Notes: generated by a model from the sequence alone, not told the origin. A stretch of 64,000 bases of DNA from Rhinopithecus roxellana (GCF_007565055.1 NC_044551.1:96006089-96070088), one strand, 5' to 3'. Counted from the first letter of the stretch, positions 35,195 through 46,420 are shown. Made by a program: numbers and translations.

Positions 35195-35405
35195 TGGAAC
35201 TCAAATCCAATATACCTGGGGTCCAATATCTAGTTCTGCCAATTACTAGTTGGCAAAACAATTAACCTTCCCTAACCTCAGTTTCTTCTTCTGTAAATGG
35301 GGTTATTCTTCTGCTTCATAGCATTATGGTAAAGATTGAAGAGTTTTGCCAAAATACCTGGCACCTGATAGGCACCCTATAAGTTCTAGCTATTGTTATT
35401 ATAAT
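35195..35405 (-). mobile_element. MIR
   Basis: 'tagttctgccaattactag', 'cctaacctcagtttcttcttctgtaaatggg', 'atacctggcacctgatagg' and 'gctattgttatt' follow a reverse-strand MIR. Confidence 0.83.
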
Positions 35406-35644
35406 GTATACCGTTTCGGAAAGTATCAAGAGACTGAAAAGTCCTGTCATTTAACTGGAAAATTCTGCCCTTGACAACCTATATGAAGAAAATCAAGTCT
35501 ACCATTTCTACTAAGGAAAAAAATCCTTCAAAATATATGCCATATTATAAATAAGTCAATAGTACCATTCTTAAGCAAGAAGGAAATGAAGAAAACCAGT
35601 TCTTCAGCACCTGCTGTGCCCTGGGTTCTGGGTTAACTTCTTGA

Positions 35645-36272
35645 CATATTCACTCATTAAACACGCATTTATTGAGCCTGTATTACTTACTATTTACTGA
35701 ACTAGGCCCTGGTGATACAGCACTGAGCAACAGAGACACAGTTGTGAAAGAAAAATAAATTTAGGGGCCCCCAAATCACTAAGCTAAAGAGAAAAGTCAA
35801 GCTGGGAACTGCTTAGGGCCAACCTGCCTCCTATTCTATTCAGTCACCCCTCTGCTCACTGAGATCAATGCATATCTGATTGCCTTCTTTAAAGAGGCTA
35901 ATCAGAAACTCCACAGAATGCAACCATTTGTCTATTATCTACCTATGACCTGGAAGCCCTCTCCCCTGCTTCGAGTCTTCCTACCTTTCCTTCAAGTTGT
36001 CCTGCCTTTCCAGACCGAACCGGTGTTCATCTTGCACATGTTGATCCATCGATGTCTCATATCTCCCTAGGATGGATAAAACCGAACTGTACTCTGATCA
36101 CCTTGAGCACATGTTGTCAGGATCTCCTGAGGCTGTGCCATGGGCGCACATCCTCAAACTTGGCAAAAAAAAAAAAGTTCTAAATTCACTGAGACCTGTC
36201 TCAGATTTTTGGATTTCACACAGTCCCTGCCCTCAGGAAGCTTATATTCTAGCAGGAAAGAAAGCCGTAAAA
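35645..36272 (-). mobile_element. L2 3' end, split by a solo LTR
   Basis: 'attcactcattaaacacgc...tttattgag' and 'gccctggtgatacagcac' (35645-35742) continue after the LTR as 'ccctgccctcaggaagcttatattctagc' (36225-36272). With the LTR and one 4-base duplicate removed, the two halves join as normal L2. Confidence 0.8.
35743..36220 (+). mobile_element. Solo ERV LTR (gamma/ERV1-like)
   Basis: 478-base LTR starting 'tgtgaaagaaaaataaat' and ending 'ggatttcaca', with a 4-base duplication 'cagt' (35739-35742, 36221-36224). A TATA-like 'gataaaac' lies near 36073. The usual AATAAA region reads as a run of A ('ggcaaaaaaaaaaaag'), so its polyadenylation signal appears lost. No viral coding sequence is present. 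The family is not named with certainty. Confidence 0.85.
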
Positions 36273-36277
36273 CAATT

Positions 36278-36735
36278 AATAGTAATAGCTAACATTTACT
36301 GAGCACATGCTTTGTGCCAAGCCTATTTTAAGTCAGGTGTTGGCAAACTATGAGCCATGAGCCAGATCTGGCCCACCACCTGTTTTTATAAATAAAATTG
36401 TATTGGAGTACCACCATACCCACTCATTTATGTATTACTGTCCATGTTTGCTTTTGCACTATGAAGCAGAGCTGAGTAATTGAGACAGAGACCACATGGC
36501 CCACAAAACCTAAAGTATTTACCATTTGGTCCTTTACAGGAAAAGTATACTAAACCTCTGCTCTAAGCACAACAGGAGTTGTCCTTAGACATAGGTACAA
36601 TACTCTTATTATGTTCATTTTGCACATGAAAAGACAGACACAGACAGACAAAGTCACTTGTTCAAAGTCACACACGTAGAAAATGAAACAAATCTATAGT
36701 TTAGTCTGGCTATAAAACTCATGCTTTACAATCTA
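36278..36735 (+). mobile_element. MIR split by a hAT MITE
   Basis: 'aatagctaacatttactgagcacatgctttgtgcc' (to 36333) continues after the insert as 'ctctaagcac' (36561) and 'ttttgcacatgaaaagacag', 'aagtcacttgttcaaagtcac' to about 36735. Confidence 0.85.
36334..36560 (+). mobile_element. hAT-Charlie MITE
   Basis: 'caggtgttggcaaactatgagcc', 'gccagatctggcccaccacctg', 'cattatgtattactgtcc' region and 'tttggtcctttacagg' to 'aacctctg' match a common mammalian hAT MITE end to end. The 8-base target copies 'ttttaagt' (36326-36333) and 'ctctaagc' (36561-36568) differ only by C/T changes. Confidence 0.83.
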
Positions 36736-36869
36736 TACTATTCTGCCTACCCAAACGAATACAGGGTCATTTCATGTCAACTGTAAAAAGTGTTATGCAA
36801 AAGAAGAGTATGTAGCACCTCACTGAGTTGTGCAACCGAGGCTAAGATTTAGGATTTAAAGGGTCAGGA

Positions 36870-37395
36870 AGAGTTGGGGTGGAAATGGGACACGTTCCAG
36901 GTGTAGGGAACAGTGAATGAAGGACTTGAGACAGGGAAGGGCTGGCCCATTCCAGGAAAAGTGTGTCTGGAGACAGATGGGCCTATGGGAGAGGCAGGAA
37001 GTAGATGATGCGAGGTTGGGTGGGCCAGGTTGAAGATTTTGAACCTTACTCTAAGACCAGTAATGAGCCATTGAAGGGTCTTATTCAAGAACATACTAAT
37101 ATTAGATTTGCCTTTTTTCAAAGGCGGCTCTGGACAGCGTGGAGACAAGCTTGGGATATGGGAACTAAGAGAGGGAGAGACTCATTAGAAACGATTGCCA
37201 AAATCCTGATGAGAGACAGTGCTGGTTTGACCAGGGCTAGGACAGGAGAGAGAAGAGACAGATTCAGAAGGGGAATGGAGCAGAATCAGTAAGATGTGGC
37301 GCCTGACTGGCTATGGTGGTGAGAGGGAAAGGGGTCACGGTTAGGCATCCAAGTTTCTGGCTTGGGTACTCAGTATGTATTGCTTCTGGCATATT
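36870..37395 (-). mobile_element. L2
   Basis: 'ccattccaggaaaagtg', 'ttgggtgggccaggttgaagattttgaacc', 'gagccattgaagggtc' and 'ggatgtcca'-type downstream text follow the middle of L2 in reverse orientation. Old and patchy. Confidence 0.65.
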
Positions 37396-37790
37396 GTTCT
37401 GGGTTTTGAAGTGTAACAATGGAATCTGCTGTAGCTAGTTTGCGAAAAAAGAGAGTTATAAAGGGATATGGAGAATCTTTGTTAGAAAGAGTCTTTGTTA
37501 GAAAGTTTCACCAGGGAACAACTCTCTGGTGAAAACAGCAAGGAGACTCCAGAACATGGCTGCCGCTGCTCACACCTGTGTCAACAAGATGGAGGTGCTC
37601 CGCCCTACCTTTCCAGCTCCACTGAGAAGCAAAGGCCCTGGTGCATCTGATTGGTTGGATTGGTGGATTCTAGGTCACATGACTGCATCCTAGCAGTAAG
37701 GAAGGCTGGGAAATGTAGTTCGTTTTTGGGGGGGATTTTTGGTTTGCATGTTGGGGAAAAATCAAATGTGGAGAAGATGTTCTAGAGATT
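37396..37790. other. Nothing recognised
   Basis: Unassigned. A 16-base unit 'tctttgttagaaagag' is tandemly duplicated near 37477-37508. Confidence 0.4.
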
Positions 37791-37804
37791 CTGGGCTGCT
37801 TCAG

Positions 37805-38063
37805 GGCTGGGTGCGGTGCCTCATGCCTGTAATCCCAGCACTTTGGGAGGCCAAGGCGGGCCAATCACTTGAGGCCAGGAGTTGGAGACCAGCCTGGCCA
37901 ACATGGCAAAACACTGCCTCCGCTAAAAATACAAAATTTAGCTGGGCGTGGCCGTGCATGCCTGTAATCCCAGCTACTCAGGAGGCTGAGGCATGAGAAT
38001 CTCTTGAACCCTGGAGGGGGAGGTTAAGTGAGCCAAGATAGCACCACTGTACTCCAGCCTGGG
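37805..38063 (+). mobile_element. Alu lacking its 3' end and A tail
   Basis: Alu ending at 'ccagcctggg', with perfect 13-base duplications 'ctgggctgcttca' (37791-37803, 38059-38071). The second copy overlaps the Alu in 'ctggg', and no A tail lies between. Confidence 0.94.
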
Positions 38064-38071
38064 CTGCTTCA

Positions 38072-38824
38072 AAGGGCACATACCTGCTATAGCAGATAGC
38101 AGGGAATTAAGGTAAGGGTTAGGTGTTAGAGTCAGCTGAGATCACAGCTGAAATCACTTAGAAGGAAAACACCAAAGGTAGAGCCAGTTTGAGAAGGGAA
38201 ATAAATAGGGGTTTATTTCTGGACCCACTGAATGAGCAGTGCCCATGATATCCAGGAGGCAGCTGGAGAGATCTCGTTTAATCCTCAAAGCAAACTATGA
38301 AATCTACGTTAAAATCTACTTGCTCTAATGTCACATAAGAAGAATGTGGAAAAAATAGGACATGAATCCACGATATTTTGGCTCCAGTAGTCACAGTTTT
38401 TCCTGTCTCATAAACACTGTCTTCCAACTTCATTATCGTCCTTTTAACCTCTGCCTGTCTTTGGTTAATATAATTAATACTTTTAATTCTATTTGTATTC
38501 TATTTTTATTACTCCCAACTTGACAAACACCATGGAACTCTCACCATTTGTCCCTGTCAAACACAAAGTCACCACAGCTCTCTGAAAGTCATGCTGAGAT
38601 CACAGGTTTTGCACTCCATCCTTTCTGCTTAACTGGACTGGGGCAATGTGCCCCGTGAGAAGATGCGTTCTAAATTGTGGTTTTCAAAACAAAGCTGGAG
38701 TGGGCAATGTTTCTCTCGGCACTACCCTTTAAATCACCACCAAAATGTACTCAGCCTTCCAGAGGAATTGGCCTAACAGCCTCATTCATGCTCAAGGAAG
38801 AGTCTATCATATTCCAACAAGCTT
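38072..38824. other. Mostly unassigned; weak MIR
   Basis: A faint plus-strand MIR match near 38276-38420 ('tttaatcctcaaagcaaac'). Otherwise nothing recognised. Confidence 0.35.
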
Positions 38825-40456
38825 TTCTGTAGAAATGTCATGTTGATTGTACAGTTTATATAAAAATGCACAGGACTTAATTTAAACCAAAACAATTTTG
38901 GAAAAAAAAGAACAAAATTGGAGGACTTATTTTACCTGGATTACAAGACTTACTATAAAGCTACAGTCATCTACACAGTGTAGTATTGGCGAAGGATAAT
39001 CATAAGATGAATAGAAGAGACCCAGAAATAGATGCACACATATATGATCAATTAATATTCAACAAAGGTCCCAACGTGATTCAGTCTTTTCAACAAATGT
39101 TGCTTAACCAACTGATATCCATAAAGAAAAAAAAAGAACCTCCACATTTACCTCACACCACACACGAAAGCTAACTCCACAAAGGATCTTAAACCACAAT
39201 GTAGGAGCGAAAACTATAAAACATCAAGGAAAAAACAGGAGAAATTCTTTGTGATCTTAGAAATAGACAAAAAATTCTTAGGATACAGAAAAGCACCAAC
39301 AATGAAAGAAAATATTAATGAAATGGACTTCATCAAATTGAAAGTTCTTGTTCTTTGAAAGATACTGTTAAGACCATAAAAAGACAAACAATACACCAGG
39401 AACTAATTATTGTAAAAATCTAGTGGTTTTTCTTCTTATGGTTGAGCTGTAAACTATAGTAGATACATATACATCTGACAATGGACTTATATTAAGAATG
39501 TATAGCTATGTTTACAACTCAATCATGAGACAAACCACTTGATTTTTTTTGTAATTTGCGAAAGACCTCAACCAGCTTCACTAGAGAGGATACACAAACG
39601 GTCCACAAGCACATGAAGGGATTCTCAACATCATTAGTCATCAGGAAAATGCAGATTAAAAGCACAATGAGCTAGCATCACACACCCACTAAAATGGCTA
39701 AAATTAAAGAGACAGGCAGTACCATGCTGGCAAAAAAGTGGAGCAACTGGGGTTGTAAAATTGTGCTTTGGAAAATAGTTTGGCGGTTTCTTTAAAAGTG
39801 AAACATATACTTAACATATGACCCAGAAATTCTGCTTCTAGATATCTACCCAAGAAAAATGAAAACATATGTACTCAAAAGATTTGTATATAAATGCTCA
39901 AGCAGCTTTCTTCAGAAAAAAAATGTGTTACATCCATGTACTAAAATATATCCCCAGCAATGTAAAGGAATGATATACTGGCACATGCAATAACATAGAT
40001 AAGCTGTGAAAATGTTATTATTAGTGTTTCAGTCTTTTTTTCATGATGCCCCTAAACCAAACAAAACACATAAAAGTTCAGTTTATTAACTTGTTAGGCC
40101 CAAACGGCCTCAAAATAGTGGTTCCTGTGGCATCCAACACATCTGTGTTTCCCTTGAAACTTTAAAATATCCATGATGCACCATGAATTTGCTGTAGCAT
40201 CCCAGAGTACCCCGGCAGAGTCTGAGAACCATGGGGCTAAATTAATCTAGTGACTGAGAAAAGAACAATGGTTGCCTGAAGTTGGGGGAAAGGAATGTTA
40301 GGGAACTTTCCAGGATGATGGAATTTATCTAAAGTTTGATTGCGGTGCCGGTTACATTTTTGCATACATTTGTCAAAACTCATAAAAGTGTATTCCTAAA
40401 ATGGATGCATTTTATTAGCTGTTAGATGTAGATACCTCAACAAGGTTGACTTAAAG
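38825..40456 (+). mobile_element. L1M, 3' 1.4 kb, interrupted by a hAT MITE
   Basis: ORF2 sequence from 'tataaaaatgcacaggact' through 'acaagacttactataaagctac', 'ttcatcaaattgaaagttc' and 'acttaacatatgacccag', then the UTR 'aacaatggttgcctgaag' and 'gcatacatttgtcaaaactc'. Stops are frequent. The hAT lies at 40030-40233. Confidence 0.86.
40030..40233 (+). mobile_element. hAT-Charlie-like MITE in L1M
   Basis: The L1 stops at 'tagtgttt' and a ~204-base segment follows. It begins 'cagtctttttttcatgatgcc' and ends 'tctgagaaccatg', resembling short hAT inverted termini. L1 resumes at 'gggctaaatt'. Family not named. Confidence 0.55.
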
Positions 40457-40700
40457 GCCAGCACTTCGAGAGGCTGAGGCGGGAGGATAGTTTCAGCCCA
40501 AAACTTGGAGACCAGCCTGGGCAACATAGGGAGAACCCTGTCTCTATCAAAATAAAAATAAAAAAATAGCCAGGCATGGTGGGGCACACCTGTAGTCCCA
40601 GCTGCTCACGAGGCTGAGCTGGGAGAATCACTTGAGCCCGATAAATGACTACCATTTATCGTGCCACTGCACTCCAGCCTTGGCAAAAGAGTGAGACCCT
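40457..40700 (+). mobile_element. AluJ, 5'-truncated, with an internal palindrome
   Basis: Lacks the first ~30 Alu bases. Its right arm has 'gataaatg' (40640-40647) and 'catttatc' (40653-40660) in place of about 30 consensus bases. Its terminal 'gagaccctgtctcgaaaaataaa' continues beyond the Alu at 40701, at 41006-41030. Confidence 0.9.
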
Positions 40701-41005
40701 GGCCGGGCGCAGTGGCCCAAGCCTGTTATCTCAGCACTTTAGGAGCCTGAGGCAGGTGGATCATCTGAGGTCGGGATTCAAGACCAGCCTGACCAACTTG
40801 CAGAAACCCCATCTCTACTAAAAATACAAAATTAGTCAGGCATGGTGGCACATGCCTGTAATCCCAGCTACTCAAGAGGCTGAGGCAGGAGAATCACTTG
40901 AACCCGGGTGGCAGGGGTTGCGGTTAGCCAAGATCGTGCCATTGCACTCTAGCCTTGGCAACAAGAGTGAAACTCCATCTCAACAAAAAAAAAAAAAAAA
41001 AAAAA
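40701..41005 (+). mobile_element. AluS inserted in AluJ
   Basis: Full-length Alu with 21 A at its end. 'gagaccct' flanks it (40693-40700, 41006-41013), showing insertion into the 3' end of the older Alu. Confidence 0.95.
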
Positions 41006-41030
41006 GAGACCCTGTCTCGAAAAATAAAGG

Positions 41031-41574
41031 TAAATTTAAAAATAAATAATATCCAAATATATCTATTCTGGGTATGAAAACATATCTCCTCCTGCATACT
41101 CACATATCCCCTCACATACACAGTCATGCCCACTCCTTTTTCTGCTTGTTCATAGAATTGCTGCATTATACTTAGTTATTTTGTGAATGGCCCCACTAGC
41201 TGACTCTTAGACTTGATCATTACCTCCTTTCTTTCCCTGTCTCTTGTCCACTCCTGACAATTGAAGATGCTTTCATCATTTATTTCCCCTGTCCCCCACA
41301 CCTCCCCAACATCCGGATATGAGGGAATGCTGTGAACCCAAGTTGAACAGCAAGAAAGAAGCCACAAGAACTTAAAAGGCACTTGTAGGCATGAACCACC
41401 ATTAGAAATGAAGAATGTGGTGTCTGGGTATACAATGGCTTGCATAGAGTACATGCTTGCTAAGTGTCTGTTCACCTGGGTTTACTGAATTTGCTGAGAC
41501 TTTAAGTTTTCTCAGATACACTTTCGTTATTATTGAGTAATAATTTGAACCTACCTCCTGTATAGCCTATATAA
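41031..41574. other. Nothing recognised
   Basis: Unassigned sequence. A 99-codon minus-strand open frame (41176-41475) has no recognisable domain. Confidence 0.4.
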
Positions 41575-41800
41575 CTACCATTTATTGAGCATCTGCTTTT
41601 CTGATAGACACTACAATTAACACTTTTAGTTTTCTGTCATGAAATCACCCCAACTCTGTGAGATGAATATTATTATCTTCATTTACAGATCAGGAAACTG
41701 AGGCTCACAGCTGTTAAGCACATGGATCTGTTGCACAGGTACTAAGTGGAGGTGCTGTGATTTCTGTTCCAGTCTGTCTACTCGAACAGTTCATTGTCGT
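41575..41800 (+). mobile_element. MIR
   Basis: 'accatttattgagcatctgc', 'tgagatgaatattattatc', 'tttacagatcaggaaactgaggctcacag' and 'tactaagtggaggtgctg' follow MIR over nearly its whole length. Confidence 0.88.
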
Positions 41801-42867
41801 TACTATGCCTCTCTGGCTAACCACGTGCCTCTGATCTGAGTATTATAAAAGAGTAGAACCTTATTATGGGAATCTGAACCTCATGATATGTCAGACTAAA
41901 ATACAAGGAAGGATGTAGTTTGTTTAAAAAAAAAAAAATACATGTGAGAAAAAGCTGCTGGGAAGATTCTTTCTCATAGTTTTTCATCGTAAACTCTAGG
42001 AAAACAAAATACAAGAATCATTTCTCTCTATAGTACCAATAGTCATCAAAATTTATGTTGGGTGATTTTCCCCCCTTATTTTCCTTAAGGTTTGTGCTTT
42101 ACCCTTTAACAAATGTTTGCAACAAATTTTCTCCAGCTAAAACTTGTTTCATCTTTGGGACATTTCCTACAAGCAATAGTTTTGTCTTATCTTGGGATCC
42201 AGAGCTGGAAGGGGCTCAGACACCTGCGGCTTTACCTTCCTTCCTTGCAGCAGGTAATTCTTTGCCTGGATGAACTGACTTCAAGCTGCTTTTAAAGCCC
42301 CCAGAAGGCACTAGCATTCTAGGCTCGGAGATGCTTTCTCAGAGCCAGGAAGCTCTTCTTGAGTCTGACATCAATCTCACATTTTGCAGTTTTAGCTTGC
42401 CTCCACTTTTTTGTCCTTCTGTAGTTGATCCAAGTCTCTTTCACCCGGGATTAAATCGCAGGTACTCTGCCTGGGTGCCCCTTGATGCCTCGTTGATGCC
42501 TTTGTTCAGGTGCCTTTCATCTCTGGAGATGCCCACTGGCTACCCAGGGCCACCTGATGACTCCCACAACAACCTTGGTATTCAGGATCACGGCCTCAGC
42601 CTCCTCTGAGGGGAGTCCTTTTATAACTAGAGTGACCATCTGTCCTGTCTGCTGGTCCAGTGCTGGTGGAGGCCTATTGTCCACACAATTATTAAGAGTG
42701 CCCCCTTTCTTTTACCCTCAACGGTGCCTTGGTTTGCTTAATAAATAATACAATCCCCTTATTTGTAGGTTATGAAGCATCAGGGTGATTTCCCTGAACC
42801 TTCCAGCTGTAGGTGCCCCACATGAATGATCAGAGACTAGAGAGAGTGATTCAGCACAGAGTGCTCA
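41801..42867. other. Nothing recognised
   Basis: About 1.1 kb without a repeat signature. Plus-strand open frames of 60-92 codons (42055-42748) overlap in different frames and lack domains. Confidence 0.42.
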
Positions 42868-43034
42868 AGAGCTGCACTGGGCAATGTGGTCATCAATAAC
42901 CATACGTGGCTACTGAGCTGCATATGTATAGCTAGTCCTAATGGAGATGAGCTGAATGTGTAAAATGCACTCCAGATTTCAAATACTTAGTACAAAAAAC
43001 TATGTAAAAGGGCGTGTTAATAATTTTTATATTG

Positions 43035-43206
43035 ATTAGCTGGGCATGGTGGTGCACACCTGTGGTCCCAGCTGCTTGGGAGGCTGAGACAAGAAGATCA
43101 TTTGAGCCCAGGAGGTCAGGGCTGTAGTGAGGTATGATCGAGCCACTGCACTCCAGCCTTGGCAACAGAGCAAGACCCTGTCTCAAAATAATAATAATAA
43201 TAATAA
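43035..43206 (+). mobile_element. Right-arm Alu (half element)
   Basis: Begins 'agctgggcatggtgg', i.e. the Alu right monomer, and ends with an (ATA)n tail. 5'-truncated insertion in the MER1-type element. Confidence 0.9.
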
Positions 43207-43262
43207 TTTTTATTTTGAAATAACATTTTTGGTGTGTCTGGGTAAATATTACATATTTACTT

Positions 43263-43553
43263 TGTTTTATTTTGTTTTTTTGTTGAGATGAGGTGCCCAG
43301 GCTGGAGTGCAGTGGCACTATCTCAGCTCACTGCAACCTCTCCCACCTGGGTTCAAGCGATCCTCTGGTCTCAACATCCCAAGTTGCTGGGATTACAATT
43401 GTGTGCCACCACTCCTGGCTAATTTTTGTATTTTTGGTAGGGATGGGGTTTTGCCATGTTAGCCAGGCTGATTTCAAATGCCTGACCTCAATGATCCACC
43501 TGCCTCAGCCTCCCAAAGTGCTGGGATTACAGGCGTGAGCCACCATGCCCAGC
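43263..43553 (-). mobile_element. AluS
   Basis: Reverse-strand Alu from a T-rich tail to 'catgcccagc', missing a few bases after 'gagatgagg'. It abuts another Alu. Confidence 0.94.
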
Positions 43554-43852
43554 TTATTTATTTATTTTTGAGACAGGATCTCACTCTGCCACCCAGGCTG
43601 GAGTGCAGTGGTGCAGTCTCGGCTTACTGCAGCCGCAACCTCCCAAGCTCAAATGATCTTCCCACCTAAGCCTCCCAAGTAGCTGAGACTGTTGGCAAGT
43701 GCCACCACACTTGGCTAATTTTTAAATGTTTTTGTAGATACAAGGTCTTGCTATATTGACCAGGCTGATCTTGAACTCCTGGGCTCAAGGGATCTTCCTG
43801 CCTCAGCCTCCCAACGTGTTGAGATTACAGGCAAGAGGCACCTCTTGTGCCT
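43554..43852 (-). mobile_element. AluJ
   Basis: Older reverse-strand Alu ('tgggctcaagggatcttcctgcc') with a (TTTA)n tail, directly after the Alu at 43263-43553. Confidence 0.94.
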
Positions 43853-44109
43853 AATATATTTATTAAAATCTATATGTAATTAAAATTAAAAATCTATTAT
43901 TAAAATTATTTTACTTCTTTAAATATGGCTACTAGAAGAAGTGATGTTACACACGTGGCCTGCATTCTGATTCTATTGGATGGTGCTGCTCCAGATGCAA
44001 TAATTCATTCCCAGGAGTGTTCCCACTACTAACTCTTCCTTTCCTTCCACAAACCAACATTGGGCTGCCAAAGGGCAGATAGTAACACTTTTAAGTATTG
44101 CTCCACCTG

Positions 44110-44414
44110 GGCCAGGCGCGATGGTTCACACCTGTAATCCCAGCACTTTGAGAGGCCGAGGTGGGCGGATCACGAGGTCAGGAGTTTGAGACCAGCCTGA
44201 CCAACATGGTGAAACCTTGTCTCTACTAAAAATACAAAAATTAGCCAGGCGTGGTAGCACATGCCTGTAATCCCAGCTACTCATGGGGCTGAGGGAGGAG
44301 AATCGCTTGAACCCAGGAGGCAGAGGTTGCAGTGAGCCAAGATCATGCCACTGCACTCCAGCCTGGGAGACAGAACGAGACTCCGTCTCAAAAATAAATA
44401 AATAAATAAAATAA
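44110..44414 (+). mobile_element. AluS
   Basis: Full-length Alu with an (AAAT)n tail, followed by a purine-rich stretch (44415-44520). Confidence 0.96.
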
Positions 44415-45868
44415 AAGTGAAAATAAATAGAGGCAGAAATGGAGAAAAGAGGAGGGAAAAGGTGGGAAAAAGAAAGAAAGAGACAGAAACAGCAGAGAGG
44501 TACAGAGGAAGAGAGTGTGCAGGTCCTGGGAACACACAAGGAGTGAGTGGCTTGGGCCATAGCTTGTTACCTGCTGAGCTTTCCAGACAAGCTATCACCA
44601 CAAGTCATTGAAATCTCACCTACTTTTCAATCCCCATCAACTGCTTTAATGTGTAAGAATGTGTAGCCACAGTCTCCAACAATCACACTGTCTCATCAAG
44701 AGCCAGGGCTCTCTTATAACAGTTGCAATCTGGAATGCACACTAAATGATGGGGTCTTCAGGAGAGTTTTGGGTTTATGATCAAAGCCAGATATCACCTA
44801 ACTCCACCTAGCCTGTGAGGACAGGCTTCCTAACGTCCCACTCCAAAGGAAATTCCTCTCCATTCCTTGGTGGTAATAGTGTTACATCTTCCTTGGCATC
44901 ATAGCATTTCTACCTTCCCACTTTTCTAAGAATCTGAGAAGGGCATAGAGGTTTGAGCGAGAGGTCCTCCCATGCCTCTGAAAAGGGATGCCACATGTCC
45001 TCCAAGAATTTGATCTTAGCATCTGAGACAAATGGTAAATTAAAATGTAACCCCAAAGCAGAACCCCTCCCCATCAAATACTTGGATCTGATTTTTCAGG
45101 CTGGACGGGCTTGGATTTGCCATGTAATCTACAATGGGGCAGGTTGTTGGTACAGCTCACTCCCTTGAACCCCACGAGGCCAATATGTGGCCTCACAGCC
45201 CAGACTTTCAGAGAGGGTGAGATCGTCCCTGCCACACAAATTAGCACATTCTCTTTTATGCCCTTGCAAACCCAGCATTCTTGTCTCAAGACACTCTATG
45301 CCTCTCCAAAGATAAAGCTCTTTGATCCAGCCCCTTCGTATGTCCTATAAACCCTCAGAGTTTTCTTCATTAATTCTCACTCTGCTGGCTCTGAAGAGAG
45401 AGGGCTCAGACCCTGGCACATGTGTTACCCAGAATGGGAGCTCAAACAGTGGGTTTGGGTTCAGCTCTGCCCCTTGTCCTCTCTCTGCTTTCCCCAGCAG
45501 TGCTGGGGGCAGATTTCTCCTAAAGTACCTGAAGGCAAACATAATTTGCCAGCACAGAAGTCAGTTTTCTTTGGAGGACCTCCCAGCCTAATCCACATGA
45601 AAGTGATCACCTCCTTCTATCATGATGGCTTTGGCCCCACTTCCACAATAAGTGACGCACTTACCATGCTCTGGCTCTGCTCCAGCACACTGGCTTCTTT
45701 CATGGTTGACTTTCCACTTACAGAGGGTCTCCCACATTAACAGACAGTGCTTCTTCAGTGTTCCCAAATTTCCAACACATACTCATCTTTGGGATTCAAG
45801 ATTGAAAAATAGGAATTCTTAGGAATCTTCAGGCATTCTTAAATGCATAAGCTATTAAATAGTTTTTC
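44415..45868. other. Interval free of recognised repeats
   Basis: About 1.45 kb, with a GA-rich start (44415-44520). Plus-strand open frames of 71-106 codons at 44953-45740 overlap minus-strand ones and show no domain. I see no repeat family. Confidence 0.45.
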
Positions 45869-46033
45869 TTTTTTTTTTTATTTTTTGAGAAAGAGTCTCA
45901 CTCTGTCACTCAAGTTGGAGTACACTGGCACAATTTTGACTCACTGTGGCCTCTACCTCCTGAGCTCAAGCAATCCTCCTGCCTCAGCCTCCCAAACTGC
46001 TGGGATTATAGACATGAGTCACCACACCCAATC
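45869..46033 (-). mobile_element. Alu monomer (FLAM-like) or deleted Alu
   Basis: About 165 bases: 'gagaaagagtctcactctgtcac' through 'ccaaactgctgggattatagac'. A single Alu monomer in reverse orientation. Confidence 0.88.
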
Positions 46034-46053
46034 TAATCTATTACATAATTTTC

Positions 46054-46335
46054 TTTTTTTTTTTTGAGACAGAGTCTTGCTCTGTTGCCCAGGCTGGAGT
46101 GCAGTGGCGCCATCTCGGTTCACTGCAAGCTCCGCCTCCTGGGTTCATGCCATTCTCCCGAGTAGCTGGGACTACAGGCGCCCACCACCACGCCAGGCTA
46201 ATTTTCTGTATTTTTTAGAAGAGATGGGGTTTCACCGTGTTAACCAGGATGGTCTCGATCTCCTGACCTCATGATCTGCCCGCCTCGGCCTCCCAAAGTG
46301 CTGGGATTACAGGCGTGAGCCACCGCGCCCGGCCT
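46054..46335 (-). mobile_element. AluY with a 13-base deletion
   Basis: Perfect 15-base duplication 'tattacataattttc' (46039-46053, 46036-offset copy at 46336-46350). The right arm reads 'ccattctcccgagtagc' where consensus has 13 more bases, a deletion between short 'ctcc' repeats. Confidence 0.95.
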
Positions 46336-46420
46336 TATTACATAATTTTCATAACATCTTGTTTATGTGTTTTAAAATCACAATGAGTGACTACAATAAA
46401 AAAAAGAGTTCAATATAAGC

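Larger units (their letters stand above)
42868..43994 (+). mobile_element. MER1-type hAT-Charlie element split by three Alus
   Basis: Left part 'gcactgggcaatgtggtc', 'gctagtcctaatggagatgagc' and 'ccagatttcaaatacttagtac' (42868-43034). A middle piece 'aataatttttattttgaaataac' lies at 43207-43262. The right part 'aaatatggctactagaagaag' and 'ctattggatggtgctgct' runs to 43994. The ends pair as the usual inverted termini around 'cagcgctgtccaatag'. Confidence 0.8.
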
